Origin: Schaalia sp. 19OD2882
GTDB taxonomy: Bacteria > Actinomycetota > Actinomycetes > Actinomycetales > Actinomycetaceae
Length of the DNA: 64,000 bases
Direction: 5' to 3'
Assembly: GCF_018986735.1 (NCBI RefSeq)
Contig: NZ_CP065521.1
Coordinates: 124,001-188,000, forward strand
The position numbers and the translations under genes were made by a program. The first letter of the stretch is position 1; each line of letters opens with the position of its first letter. Positions 30,649 to 38,699 of the stretch are shown piece by piece. The notes under the pieces were generated by a model. The model did no database searches. It worked only from the letters and a program-made list of their open reading frames with translations, and was not told the DNA's origin.

Positions 30649-31860
30649 TCAGCGGATGAGGAAGACCTGCTGGCGCACGAAGGGCTTGCCGTCGGCAGGA
30701 CTGTTGACGACGAACCACGCCTGGTAGCCCTTGTCCCATGGTTTCAGGGCTCCGCGCTGCTGTTCACCGGGTGTGATCCCGCAGAGGAAGTCACCGGGCT
30801 GGGCGGAGGACTGCACCCACCCGACCTCGATGGCCACTCCGGGCCGGTTGCGAGGGGCGACGAATCCCGTGTCATTGCCGCCGGGGTACAGGACGCAGGA
30901 GTCCACTGTCGCGCCCGCCGGGTACAGGGACTGTCGCACGGTCTGAGGGTTGTTCGGATCGGCGAAGGGCTGGTCGAGGAATTCGATGACCTTCGGGTCT
31001 GCCATGTCGCGGATGGAGGCCTCCTTGCCGGAGGAGATCGCGTCGTAGAAGATCTGCATGACCTGCCGGTCGGGCACGACCTTGCGACCATCCGGGGTGT
31101 CGTAGACGATCGAACGCTCCACGAATTGGCCGTCCTTCCACTCCAGGGTGGCGTTCGCCGCATAGCTGGACGGTGCGGCGTGGAAGGTCTGGTCGCCCAG
31201 GGCCTTGATTGCGGGCACCTGGAAGGTCAGCGTGTTGCCCCGGGCCGACAGGTTGGTCATGGTGAAGTCGTGGATCTCGCCGGTGAACATGCGGTATCCG
31301 GGTGCATCCGGGTTCTCTCCCCACGGTTCCAGACGCCCGACCAGCTTCATGTCCGAGTCGTACACGCCCAGTGAGTTGTATGCGTAGGCGCCTCCACCGT
31401 CACAGGTGAAGAGGGCCAGCGCCACCGGGGTCCCGTCGAATTCGGTCTGGACCACGTCCGACAGGGTGATCTTCGCGTGGTTGTCCACCGGCGACTTGGC
31501 CACGCCGTTGACGAAGGTGGCGGTTGCCTCCGTGCGCAGTCCGAACTCCTCACAGACGGGGGGCACTTCCAGTGTGGCGGCCATCAGTTTCTCGCGGCTG
31601 GGTGCCGGCGCCTTGGGAATGGGGGTGGCGCGCTCGTCCCCGGAGCCGCTCTGGGAGGTCGAGGGCGGGGCGTCCGATGGGGCCGTGTTCGCCTCGCTCT
31701 GCGAGGTCGTGGCTGCAGGGAGGCTGCAGCTGGAGAGTGAGGCTCCGGCCAGCGTCAATGCGGAAAGCGCGATGATCGCCTTGCGCAGGGTGCTCGCCCC
31801 GGTGATCGAAGCAGCCTTTCGGCTGGCCCGTGATGCCTCGTGTGACTGCGTGGAAGTCAT
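30649..31860 (-). CDS. lipoprotein of unknown function
   Basis: 403 residues from the ATG at 31860, chosen for AAGAAGG 5 nt before it; a longer frame begins at 31911. A basic start, a hydrophobic helix (28-42) and the lipobox LSSC (Cys45) show a lipid-anchored exported protein. A Ser/Thr/Pro/Gln linker follows. The outer domain has VPPVCEEFGL and ALFTCDGGGAYAY, and cysteines that may pair outside the cell. No family was recognised; it resembles cell-surface lipoproteins found in Actinomyces. It is 45 nt upstream of the hrpA start in the opposite sense of function but the same strand. Confidence 0.75.
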   Translation of the reverse strand: MTSTQSHEASRASRKAASITGASTLRKAIIALSALTLAGASLSSCSLPAATTSQSEANTAPSDAPPSTSQSGSGDERATPIPKAPAPSREKLMAATLEVPPVCEEFGLRTEATATFVNGVAKSPVDNHAKITLSDVVQTEFDGTPVALALFTCDGGGAYAYNSLGVYDSDMKLVGRLEPWGENPDAPGYRMFTGEIHDFTMTNLSARGNTLTFQVPAIKALGDQTFHAAPSSYAANATLEWKDGQFVERSIVYDTPDGRKVVPDRQVMQIFYDAISSGKEASIRDMADPKVIEFLDQPFADPNNPQTVRQSLYPAGATVDSCVLYPGGNDTGFVAPRNRPGVAIEVGWVQSSAQPGDFLCGITPGEQQRGALKPWDKGYQAWFVVNSPADGKPFVRQQVFLIR

Positions 31861-31961
31861 CTGTGCCTTCTTGTCGTGGTCGTGGTGCCCGTCCACCATG
31901 GCTTGGAACATGTGTGGTGGGTCTCTTCTGCGAATGACGATACCCCTTGTTCGTCAAACGC

Positions 31962-31999
31962 TTGCATCACTCAAGTATGAACGGTATGATCTATCATAC
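31962..31999 (+). promoter_or_regulatory. promoter and palindromic operator of the abrB-glycosyltransferase pair
   Basis: TTGCAT (31962-31967), 17 bp, then TATGAT (31985-31990) is a near-consensus promoter. Overlapping the -10 is a perfect inverted repeat GTATGAT-CT-ATCATAC (31984-31999) ending 14 bp before the AbrB start. It is the likely autorepression site of the AbrB-like protein. The local AT content is far above the surroundings. Confidence 0.7.
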
Positions 32000-32013
32000 G
32001 AAGGGGGTGCCTC

Positions 32014-32244
32014 ATGAACACTGGGGACGGAAAGTACGCATGGATGGTCAAGATCGGCGAACGTGGACAGTTCGTCATCCCGAAGGAAGCCAGGGACCTG
32101 TTCGGGTTGCAGCCCGGAACGGAGATCCTGGTCCTGGGAGATGCGGAGCGGGGACTGGCGATCCTGCCCCGGGCGGCCCAGGGGGACTTCATCGCCCACA
32201 TCTTCTCCGCAGTCGACCAAAGTGAAGGAGGCGAGCAGCGATGA
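32014..32244 (+). CDS. AbrB/SpoVT-fold DNA-binding protein
   Basis: 76 residues. The swapped-hairpin core reads VKIGERGQFVIPKEARDLFG, then LQPGTEILVLG, the standard AbrB/MazE motif. There is no toxin gene of MazF or VapC type next to it; instead its stop overlaps (ATGA) the start of a glycosyltransferase gene. It is therefore more likely a local transcription factor than an antitoxin. The palindrome upstream is its probable operator. The C-terminus (SAVDQSEGGEQR) is short and polar. Confidence 0.88.
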   Translation: MNTGDGKYAWMVKIGERGQFVIPKEARDLFGLQPGTEILVLGDAERGLAILPRAAQGDFIAHIFSAVDQSEGGEQR

Positions 32245-33449
32245 GCCGCATCGTATTCGTCAACATCCACGCCCACGGGCACACCAACCCGACCCTCGGA
32301 GTCGTGCGTGAACTGATTCACCGCGGACACGAGGTCATCTACTTCTCCTTCGAAGCCATGCGGGAGCGGATCGAAGGAACAGGAGCCACTTTCATCCCGT
32401 GCGACCAGTACGTGCGCGGCATGGAGCCCACGCGAGAGGAAGGCGCCAAGCTCGGATCGGACCTGGCGCTGGCCAGTCGCATCCTCGTGGACACGACCCT
32501 GGCTCTGGCTCCGGTCCTGCGCGCAGAGTTCGAACGCCTGCAACCCGACTGCATCGTGGCCGACTCGATGGCCGTGTGGGGGCGCCTGCTGGCACGCCAG
32601 ATGGACATTCCGGTGGTCACCTCGACCACGACATTCGCCTTCAACAGCCATGTCGCCCGCTCGATCATGGAACAGGGCATCCCGGCCCTGGTGAAGTTCC
32701 TCGTCCAACTTCCGGGCTTGCGCCGCGAAATGCGGCGCCTGCGCGAGGCCGGATTCCCCGTGCGGGGCTCGATGGACCTGGTGACCAGCGACGAGGATCT
32801 CGACACCGTCGTGTACACCTCCGCCGAGTTCCAACCCGCCTCGGACACCTTCCCCAAGCACTTCAGCTTCGTCGGGCCCTCGGTGCGTCCGGTGACCACC
32901 ACGGTGACCAAGCAGCGCGACACCTTGGTCTACGTGTCCATGGGTACGGTCAACAACGACATGGCGCCCTTCTACAGGGCCTGCATCGAAGCCTTCGGGC
33001 GGACCCGCCACCAGGTGATCCTCTCCGTGGGCGACCAGGTGGATCCTGCAGCACTGGGCCCCGTGCCAGACAATGTCACAGTTGCCGCGTCCGTGGACCA
33101 GATCGCCGTGCTCGGCGCCGCGGACGTCTTCGTCTCGCACTGCGGCATGAACAGCGTCAACGAGTCCCTGTGGTTCGGCGTCCCGCTGGTCATGCTGCCC
33201 CGCACCAGCGAACAGGCCGGAGTGGCCGAGCGCGTCCGCCAGGTCGGTGCAGGAATCCGCCTGAAGGGCACCGATGCGGACAAGGTCGTCCGCACAGTCG
33301 AGCGCCTCCTGGGCGACCCCTCCTACCGAAGGGCCGCCGAGCGGATCAGGGATGGTTTCCACCGGTGCAGTGGAGCCGTGGGCGCGGCCGATGCGATCCT
33401 CGGCGCATGTGCGAAAGCGGCGGGACGTCCTCGTCGAAGCGAGTCCTGA
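32241..33449 (+). CDS. glycosyltransferase of the UGT/macrolide-glycosyltransferase (GT1) family
   Basis: 402 residues; ATG overlapping the abrB stop. The N-terminus VNIHAHGHTNPTLGVV and the donor-site motif HCGMNSVNESLWFGVPLVML are those of the MGT/YjiC/OleD branch of GT1. These move a sugar from a nucleotide sugar to a small acceptor such as a macrolide, flavonoid or lipid. No secondary-metabolite genes are next to it, so antibiotic inactivation or lipid modification are the main options. Regulation by the adjacent AbrB-like protein is strongly suggested by the overlap and the shared promoter. Confidence 0.9.
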   Translation: MSRIVFVNIHAHGHTNPTLGVVRELIHRGHEVIYFSFEAMRERIEGTGATFIPCDQYVRGMEPTREEGAKLGSDLALASRILVDTTLALAPVLRAEFERLQPDCIVADSMAVWGRLLARQMDIPVVTSTTTFAFNSHVARSIMEQGIPALVKFLVQLPGLRREMRRLREAGFPVRGSMDLVTSDEDLDTVVYTSAEFQPASDTFPKHFSFVGPSVRPVTTTVTKQRDTLVYVSMGTVNNDMAPFYRACIEAFGRTRHQVILSVGDQVDPAALGPVPDNVTVAASVDQIAVLGAADVFVSHCGMNSVNESLWFGVPLVMLPRTSEQAGVAERVRQVGAGIRLKGTDADKVVRTVERLLGDPSYRRAAERIRDGFHRCSGAVGAADAILGACAKAAGRPRRSES

Positions 33450-33633
33450 CCGCCGCAGCGTCGAAGGGCAGGATGAGCAGGTCGCGGGCAAGGCCGACGA
33501 GGGCTCCACGGGTGCGCTGGGCCACAGTGGGGGAGGTGGTCTCCAACGGCGGGACCTTCGTCGGTCGCCGTGGGGTCGGGTGGGCCGTGTGCCACCGGCC
33601 ATGGACCTTGGGACTGCGGCGATTCCGTCGGGC

Positions 33634-33831
33634 TCAGAAGAGGAAGTCGTGGAGTGCCTTGACGGACATGAGGGTAACGGCGCCGACGAGCATCCACAGG
33701 AGAAGCTTCGCGGAGAACAGACCGTAGGCGGCGAAGAAGTCGTCACTGCGTTCCAGCTGGTCCTCGGTGGAACCGGGCGCCCACAACGGATCCTGGCCCT
33801 CATTCAGTGGTTCACGCTTGTCCGTGGCCAT
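33634..33831 (-). CDS. small single-helix membrane protein
   Basis: 65 residues, ATG with AAGGAG upstream. A polar, acidic first half (EGQDPLWAPGSTEDQLERSD) precedes one helix from about residue 38 to 62 (LFSAKLLLWMLVGAVTLMSV). It probably lies N-in or N-out as a single-pass protein. The clean ribosome site and codon usage support it as real. No family was recognised. The 184 bp between it and the glycosyltransferase gene hold nothing I can name. Confidence 0.7.
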   Translation of the reverse strand: MATDKREPLNEGQDPLWAPGSTEDQLERSDDFFAAYGLFSAKLLLWMLVGAVTLMSVKALHDFLF

Positions 33832-33976
33832 CGCGGTCTCCTTTGCCCGGTGCGAGTCTCCGCTGTCGATCGTATCGGTCCTGGCCGCGTCCCCTCCATG
33901 TCAGAGGAAAGCGTTTCAGGCGCTCCGCGGTCTCCACCGGCCGTGCCCACCGGGGTCGACGGTGCAGGATGGGGCC

Positions 33977-35158
33977 ATGAGCGTCCACGCACTGCTGGCG
34001 GGTCTGACCACTGTCGACGTCATCCACGCGGTTGATCACGTGCCCGACCCGAACATCAAGGTCACTTCCACCGCCCACGTCATGGCCGCAGGAGGACCGG
34101 CCACGAATGCGGCGGTCGCCCTGGCTGCGCTGGAGTCGATCGCCACCACCCTCGGCGCCGGGGCGGGCACGCAAGGCGGGCTGGGCAGCACTGACGGCGG
34201 CGGATTCGGCTCCGACGAGGGCGGAGCCGTCACACTGTTGACGGCTGTCGGCAGGGGAGTGACCTCTGACTTGGTGCGCGCCGACCTCGACGCCGCCGGA
34301 GTGACCCTGATCGACGCGACGGCCCTTCCCGCCGGGGAGATCGGCGACCTTCCCCCTGCTCTGTCCTCGATCCTCGAACACCCGGGAGGGCGGATGGTCG
34401 CCTCGACGAACGCCCGCCTGCAGGTCGACGTGGACACGGCCGCCGCCGACCTGGAGCGGGCGCTTGCCGCGCACGGGGAGCCACAGGTCGTCCTTGTCGA
34501 CGGGCACAACCCGGCACTTGCCGAATGTGTGCTGCTGGTGGGCGTCACGCACCCGGATGCAGTGGGTCCGCGCCCCGGTGACGGCGGCGGTGCGGGTGGC
34601 CAAGCGGGCACGGAAGCGAGTGACGAGGACGGCCCGTGTCCCGACCTCGCAAGCGGCGACCCCTTCGCGATGCTCGAGGCCAAACCCGCCCACCTGCGCG
34701 TCCTCGACGGCGGGTCGTGGAAACCCTGGTTCGTACCCCTGCTGGGGCTGGTGGACGTGGCCGTCGTCTCGGCCGACTTCTGCCCGCCGCTCCTCGACTT
34801 TCCCACAGGACCGGCCGTCGCGGACTTCCTGCGAGGCTTCGGCATCACCCGCACCGTGCGTACGCGCGGAGACCGGGCGGTCGAGTGGTTCTGGGGCGCC
34901 GGCAGCGGTACGGTCCAGGTTCCCGGCGTCGAGGCGGTGTCCACCTTGGGTGCGGGCGACATCTTCCACGGCGCCTTCTGCTGGGCGCTGGCCACCCTGC
35001 CCGATCGTGGGCGTGACCTGCAAGACCCCAGTGCCGTCATCGCCTTCGCGTCACGGGTGGCCGCAGCGTCGACCACCAGCTTCGGCACCCGCGCCTGGCG
35101 TGAGGACCCCTTGGTCCGCGACACTGTCAGCGATTGGCTGGGCCACCTCGGGTCTTGA
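33977..35158 (+). CDS. PfkB-family carbohydrate kinase
   Basis: 393 residues from the ATG at 33977. The first PfkB signature region AAGGPATNAAVALAAL and the second, VSTLGAGDIFHGAFCWALA with the catalytic Asp, are present. The middle holds two Gly/Ala/Asp-rich inserts (about 60-85 and 195-235) that lengthen it beyond the usual 300 residues. The substrate is probably a sugar such as ribose, fructose or a nucleoside, but no transporter or operon partner is next to it. A CAGGAT box 6 nt before the ATG suggests a leaderless message, less clearly than at other genes. Confidence 0.85.
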   Translation: MSVHALLAGLTTVDVIHAVDHVPDPNIKVTSTAHVMAAGGPATNAAVALAALESIATTLGAGAGTQGGLGSTDGGGFGSDEGGAVTLLTAVGRGVTSDLVRADLDAAGVTLIDATALPAGEIGDLPPALSSILEHPGGRMVASTNARLQVDVDTAAADLERALAAHGEPQVVLVDGHNPALAECVLLVGVTHPDAVGPRPGDGGGAGGQAGTEASDEDGPCPDLASGDPFAMLEAKPAHLRVLDGGSWKPWFVPLLGLVDVAVVSADFCPPLLDFPTGPAVADFLRGFGITRTVRTRGDRAVEWFWGAGSGTVQVPGVEAVSTLGAGDIFHGAFCWALATLPDRGRDLQDPSAVIAFASRVAAASTTSFGTRAWREDPLVRDTVSDWLGHLGS

Positions 35159-35183
35159 ACGAGGACGCCGGAGTGCGGCCGGC

Positions 35184-36659
35184 TCAACCGTTCTGCCCGG
35201 GTCGAGCCAACACGTAGCGAGTTCCGCGGCGCTCTCCGACCCGGTCGACCAGACCGCGACGGACCAACTCCCGAAGATCACTCCGCGCCTGGGCGGAGTC
35301 GACCTGCGCGAAGGTCCGATAGTCGGCGTTGGTGACCTGGGCCCCGGCGCGCATGCGCAGCAGCGCCTCCCTCTGCGAGGAGTTGAGCCCTGCGGCGTCG
35401 ATCGACCCGATCCATGCGAGGTCATCGTGGGAATGCAACGCATGATTGGGGAAGAAGACGGTGAATCGCACCCCGTTGTCGACGAAACGAGGGGCCTCCA
35501 AGCCCGCCTCACGCAGGACCCGCTTGGTGGTGACGATGCCGGTGCCCATCGCTTCGATGACGCGCCCTTCTGGCCCGCCCGCATGACGGCAGATCTCGTA
35601 GAGGAACTCGTTGACGGCGCTCTTGCCGTCGCGAGTGCCCAACTGGTCGACCGAGAGTCCCCAGAGCCCACCGGGACTGGTGAGCACCATGCCCTTCGAG
35701 GTCAGCCGCAGTTCGACCACCCGCCCGGCGGCGGCATCGGACAGGTCCCGGTGGACCAACGCATTGGCGATGACCTCTCGGACGGCCACCAAAGGAATCG
35801 CAAAATCGGTGTCGGTACGCCCGTCTTTCGTGACGACCAGAGTGCTGGCCAAGTTTTGGGCCACCCATTCGACACTTCTGCGCAGAATGTCAGGCAGAGC
35901 TCCGGTGAAGTCCTTGCGGTTGGTCGCACGCGCCTCGGGACCTGCGTCGATGTTCGGCTCCACTGCTGCGGTGAGCGCAAGGTGAGGCAGATGCTGTTGG
36001 GGGTAGACGCCAAGGGCGTAGAGCCCTGCCACCGTCACCTCACCCGATGAGGCCACGACATTGAGACGGTGCAGGATCTGGTCGTCGGTGGCGTCGGCAA
36101 GGGCCGGGGTCGACTGGCGCACCGAGGCTGCGAAGACTGTCACCGCTTCCGGGTCCAGGTCGGCGATCGGGGAAGTGCCGGGAACGGGTGTGCGATCGTC
36201 CCGAGGGCGTTCACGTCTGCTCAGGAACTGCTGCTGCTCCTGCAGTGACATCGTGTAGTCCCCGTCGTACTGACGGATGTACGCCTTGCCCTGCCACATG
36301 CAGGGTTTCTGGCTGACAGGGAGTTCGTGGACATTGACGGCGACGACGCTCTTGTCGCCCAAGTGCAGCACATGCGGGTCAACCTGCAACTCCGTGCTGA
36401 ACCCGTTCCGGGCGAGGTTGGTGACTCTTTTCGCCATGTCGTGGGCTAAGTCCACGCCCACCACAGGGCCATCGGGTCGCTCGCCCACGCCCAGTAGGAT
36501 CGTTCCCCCGCCGGGCAGGTTCGCCAGTGAGCACAGGGAAGGGGCGATGGCCTTCGTGGAGTACTCGGAGAAGGTCTTTGCCTCGAGGTCCAAGCAGTCC
36601 CCGTGTTCCAACTCCAGACGGGCCAGAGCCACCTGCAGGTCGTCGAGAGAAGTGATCAT
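35184..36659 (-). CDS. AlbA_2 (Schlafen-like) DNA-binding/ATP-binding regulator
   Basis: 491 residues. The N-terminal AlbA_2 domain reads ARLELEHGDCLDLEAKTFSE, then LANLPGGGTILLGVGE. It is followed by an HATPase_c_4-type region (VREVIANALVHRDLSDAAAG, then SPGGLWG) and a C-terminal winged helix (SQREALLRMRAGAQVTNADY). This is the COG2865 type of predicted transcriptional regulator, sometimes carried on mobile or defence islands. It stands alone here. Three 21-bp repeats and inverted GTTATGAG sites lie directly upstream in AT-richer DNA, consistent with self-control and possible horizontal origin. Confidence 0.88.
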   Translation of the reverse strand: MITSLDDLQVALARLELEHGDCLDLEAKTFSEYSTKAIAPSLCSLANLPGGGTILLGVGERPDGPVVGVDLAHDMAKRVTNLARNGFSTELQVDPHVLHLGDKSVVAVNVHELPVSQKPCMWQGKAYIRQYDGDYTMSLQEQQQFLSRRERPRDDRTPVPGTSPIADLDPEAVTVFAASVRQSTPALADATDDQILHRLNVVASSGEVTVAGLYALGVYPQQHLPHLALTAAVEPNIDAGPEARATNRKDFTGALPDILRRSVEWVAQNLASTLVVTKDGRTDTDFAIPLVAVREVIANALVHRDLSDAAAGRVVELRLTSKGMVLTSPGGLWGLSVDQLGTRDGKSAVNEFLYEICRHAGGPEGRVIEAMGTGIVTTKRVLREAGLEAPRFVDNGVRFTVFFPNHALHSHDDLAWIGSIDAAGLNSSQREALLRMRAGAQVTNADYRTFAQVDSAQARSDLRELVRRGLVDRVGERRGTRYVLARPGQNG

Positions 36660-36727
36660 GGATTCATAATACCCAAAAGGTGGCGAAGTATGAGATCACA
36701 GCATCAGTTATGTGCGTTCTGGAGCAA

Positions 36728-36806
36728 GTTATGAGCCTTTGGGGGGTGGTTGTCTCATAACGAAGGGTGGTTATCTCATAACAAGGGGCGGTTGTGAAAT
36801 GGGGGC
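36728..36806. repeat. 21-bp repeat cluster with CTCATAAC half-sites upstream of the AlbA_2 gene
   Basis: Units start at 36744, 36765 and 36786. The first two read GGGTGGTT(G/A)TCTCATAAC plus three bases; the third, GGGCGGTTGTGAAATGGGG, is decayed. CTCATAAC at 36754-36761 and 36775-36782 is matched by the inverted GTTATGAG at 36728-36735. Spacing of 21 bp equals two helical turns, as for cooperative operators. The region is 70-145 bp upstream of the AlbA_2 start. The remaining intergenic DNA is AT-richer than the window average. Confidence 0.6.
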
Positions 36807-36848
36807 GAGGACGACCCCGCACCCGAGCCTCCCCGCCGCCCGCGGTGC

Positions 36849-37619
36849 TCACCTGAGCACCGGCACATGCAACCTCGCCCACTCCAGAGCCGGCTCGGCC
36901 AAAGCCTCAGGGCGCTCACCCAAGGCGAAGCGCGCATCGTGGACCACCTCAACCCTGGATCCGTCAGGCAGCAGGTGGAAGACCTTCGTGGTCTCCTCGA
37001 CCAAGCCCGTCTGGACGTCATCCGCGTCGTGGATGACAAGGATCGGCCGGTGGTGGCCGGCAAGCAGCTTCTGCGTGTCCACCATCGACAAGTCGATGAG
37101 CGACTGCTTGGAGATCGTGAAGTTGCGGCGCGTCCCCGGCAGGTCGTCAGGAATGGTCGTCACCCCGTGGCGATCCAGGTCGTCCAACTGCTCCTCGGAG
37201 AAGATCCGGTCCCACTCGTAGGTGCGTGAGGCCAGGATCGGCGAGGACACGACCATCGTCATCGCCGCAGGCGGAGCCGCCGCAAGAGCAGTCAGGGCCC
37301 CGTAGGAGTGTCCGTGGATGATCTGGCGCGGGAAACCCTGGTCGGCCAGCCAGCCGGAGGCCGCACGCAGGTCCTCCACCAGGGCCTCGCGGGTGATGAT
37401 CTCGTCATCGGAGCGACCGTGCCCGGAGTAGTCGAACTCCAAGGTCGCGTACCCGGCGCCCCGGTAGGTGCGGGCCAAACGGTCGAAGTGCTCGCCGGAG
37501 TGCCGGTTGGCCAGGAAGGAGTGCGAAAAGAGCACCGCGGCGTCACCGGTGTCCACGGGGTCGGTGAAAGTGCCGGCCAAGGTCCGGCCCCGCGGGGTCA
37601 GTATTCGCACGTCGCTCAT
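36849..37619 (-). CDS. alpha/beta hydrolase
   Basis: 256 residues. The nucleophile elbow GHSYG (Ser105), an acidic residue in VIHDADDVQTG and the catalytic His in VVHDARFALGE form the triad. FSHSFLANRH gives the oxyanion region and LEFDYSGHGRSDDE the usual strand-4 motif. It is a member of the serine hydrolase/OsmC-associated type of small cytosolic esterases; the substrate is unknown. The start lacks a ribosome site but lies 6 nt after TAGGTT. Confidence 0.88.
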   Translation of the reverse strand: MSDVRILTPRGRTLAGTFTDPVDTGDAAVLFSHSFLANRHSGEHFDRLARTYRGAGYATLEFDYSGHGRSDDEIITREALVEDLRAASGWLADQGFPRQIIHGHSYGALTALAAAPPAAMTMVVSSPILASRTYEWDRIFSEEQLDDLDRHGVTTIPDDLPGTRRNFTISKQSLIDLSMVDTQKLLAGHHRPILVIHDADDVQTGLVEETTKVFHLLPDGSRVEVVHDARFALGERPEALAEPALEWARLHVPVLR

Positions 37620-37625
37620 CCGTCA

Positions 37626-37631
37626 AACCTA
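37626..37631 (-). promoter_or_regulatory. -10 box of a probable leaderless promoter for the hydrolase gene
   Basis: TAGGTT on the minus strand ends 6 nt before the ATG at 37619, and no ribosome site lies between them. Confidence 0.4.
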
Positions 37632-37736
37632 TCGGGTGAGTGCCGGGTGCACGAAGCGTTCTCGGTCAGCGCAACTTTGTGACGGGCCGGTGACAAGGAC
37701 GCCGACCCGCCCGCGTCCCTGTGGAAGGATTGACGC

Positions 37737-38294
37737 ATGGACGATCCCACGACCGGTGTGGACTGCGACCCCATCGACGAGGCCGCCGTCCACGAGTTCT
37801 GGTTGCGGGCGGCACGGGCCATCGGAGTGGACCGGATGGATGTCGTCGTCGGAGCCGACTCCACCGCCCTGGTCGAACCGCCGGCCTGGCGGTTCGGACT
37901 GAGCCGACAAGTCGCCGACAACTGCGTCGACCTGGTGGTGCAGGGAACCAAGACGGCCACCGCCGGGATCCTGGAGGCGTACGAGGCCGCAGGTGCTCCG
38001 CTGCCCGCCGTCGGAGAGCTGGCCATCGTCTGCGACGCCCGAGGACAGCCCCGCGCACTGCTGCGCACGGACCGGGTCCGCCTGGTTCCCTTCGACCACG
38101 TCGATGCGGCCCACGCGGCAGCCGAGGGCGAAGGGGAGCGCTCCCTGCAGGAGTGGCGCCGCACCCACTGGGACTTCCTGTGCGAGGTCACCGGGCGTCC
38201 GACCGCTCCCCTTCCCGATCCGCTGCCCAGCGACGTCATGGTCCTGGAGACCTTCACCTGCCTGTATCCGAAGCTACCGCGCAGGCGCGCCTGA
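37737..38294 (+). CDS. ASCH-domain protein
   Basis: 185 residues. The ASCH signature is clear: VQGTKTATAGILEAYEAAG (the GxKxAT-type motif), PLPAVGELAIVCDARGQPRA, VRLVPFDHVDAAHAAAEGEG and EWRRTHWDFLCE. ASCH domains have a PUA-like fold, and bacterial members have been linked to RNA or modified-nucleoside binding (YqfB-type amidohydrolases). The ATG has AAGGA about 9 nt upstream. It is divergent from the hydrolase. Confidence 0.88.
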   Translation: MDDPTTGVDCDPIDEAAVHEFWLRAARAIGVDRMDVVVGADSTALVEPPAWRFGLSRQVADNCVDLVVQGTKTATAGILEAYEAAGAPLPAVGELAIVCDARGQPRALLRTDRVRLVPFDHVDAAHAAAEGEGERSLQEWRRTHWDFLCEVTGRPTAPLPDPLPSDVMVLETFTCLYPKLPRRRA

Positions 38295-38361
38295 GCATCC
38301 TCGCCCGGCGGCACCCACACCGCTACGCTTGACGAGCACGTCGAGAGCCACGGAGGCACGC

Positions 38362-38688
38362 ATGGGAACGAAGTTCGGATTGGTCGTCGGACTGGGAATC
38401 GGGTACGTCCTGGGCACCAGGGCCGGGCGTGAGCGCTACGAGACGATCCTGGCCGCAGCCCGCCGCGTGCGTGAGATCCCCGTGGTGGCCGCGCCCCTGG
38501 ACAGGGCGGGTGAGAAGATCTCCGCAATCGTGCGCGACCAAGGCGAACGGGTCACCGACAAAGTCGCCGACGCCGTCAAGGAACGCCTCTTCGGCATGCC
38601 CGCCGAACGCGAGATGCGCCCCAGCCCCGCAGGCACGCCCGGCAGTGTCAACGTCGACGTGACGGGCACCGGGCCGAACGAACGCTGA
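38362..38688 (+). CDS. YtxH-like small membrane-associated protein
   Basis: 108 residues from the ATG at 38362 with GGAGG upstream. A short N-terminal hydrophobic stretch with the YtxH pattern (KFGLVVGLGIGYVLGTRAGR) precedes an amphipathic helical stretch and a disordered Pro/Gly/Thr tail. Similar proteins are common in actinobacteria with no known role. It ends 11 nt before the next gene and probably shares its transcript. Confidence 0.8.
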   Translation: MGTKFGLVVGLGIGYVLGTRAGRERYETILAAARRVREIPVVAAPLDRAGEKISAIVRDQGERVTDKVADAVKERLFGMPAEREMRPSPAGTPGSVNVDVTGTGPNER

Positions 38689-38699
38689 GCGGACACGCT

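Noticed and set aside
32014..32244. AbrB-fold protein as antitoxin of a toxin-antitoxin pair
   Set aside because: The overlapping partner is a glycosyltransferase, and no MazF, VapC or other small toxin frame is adjacent.
36744..36806. 21-bp repeats considered as a CRISPR array
   Set aside because: Units are adjacent without spacers, too few, and degenerate at the third unit; there are no cas genes.
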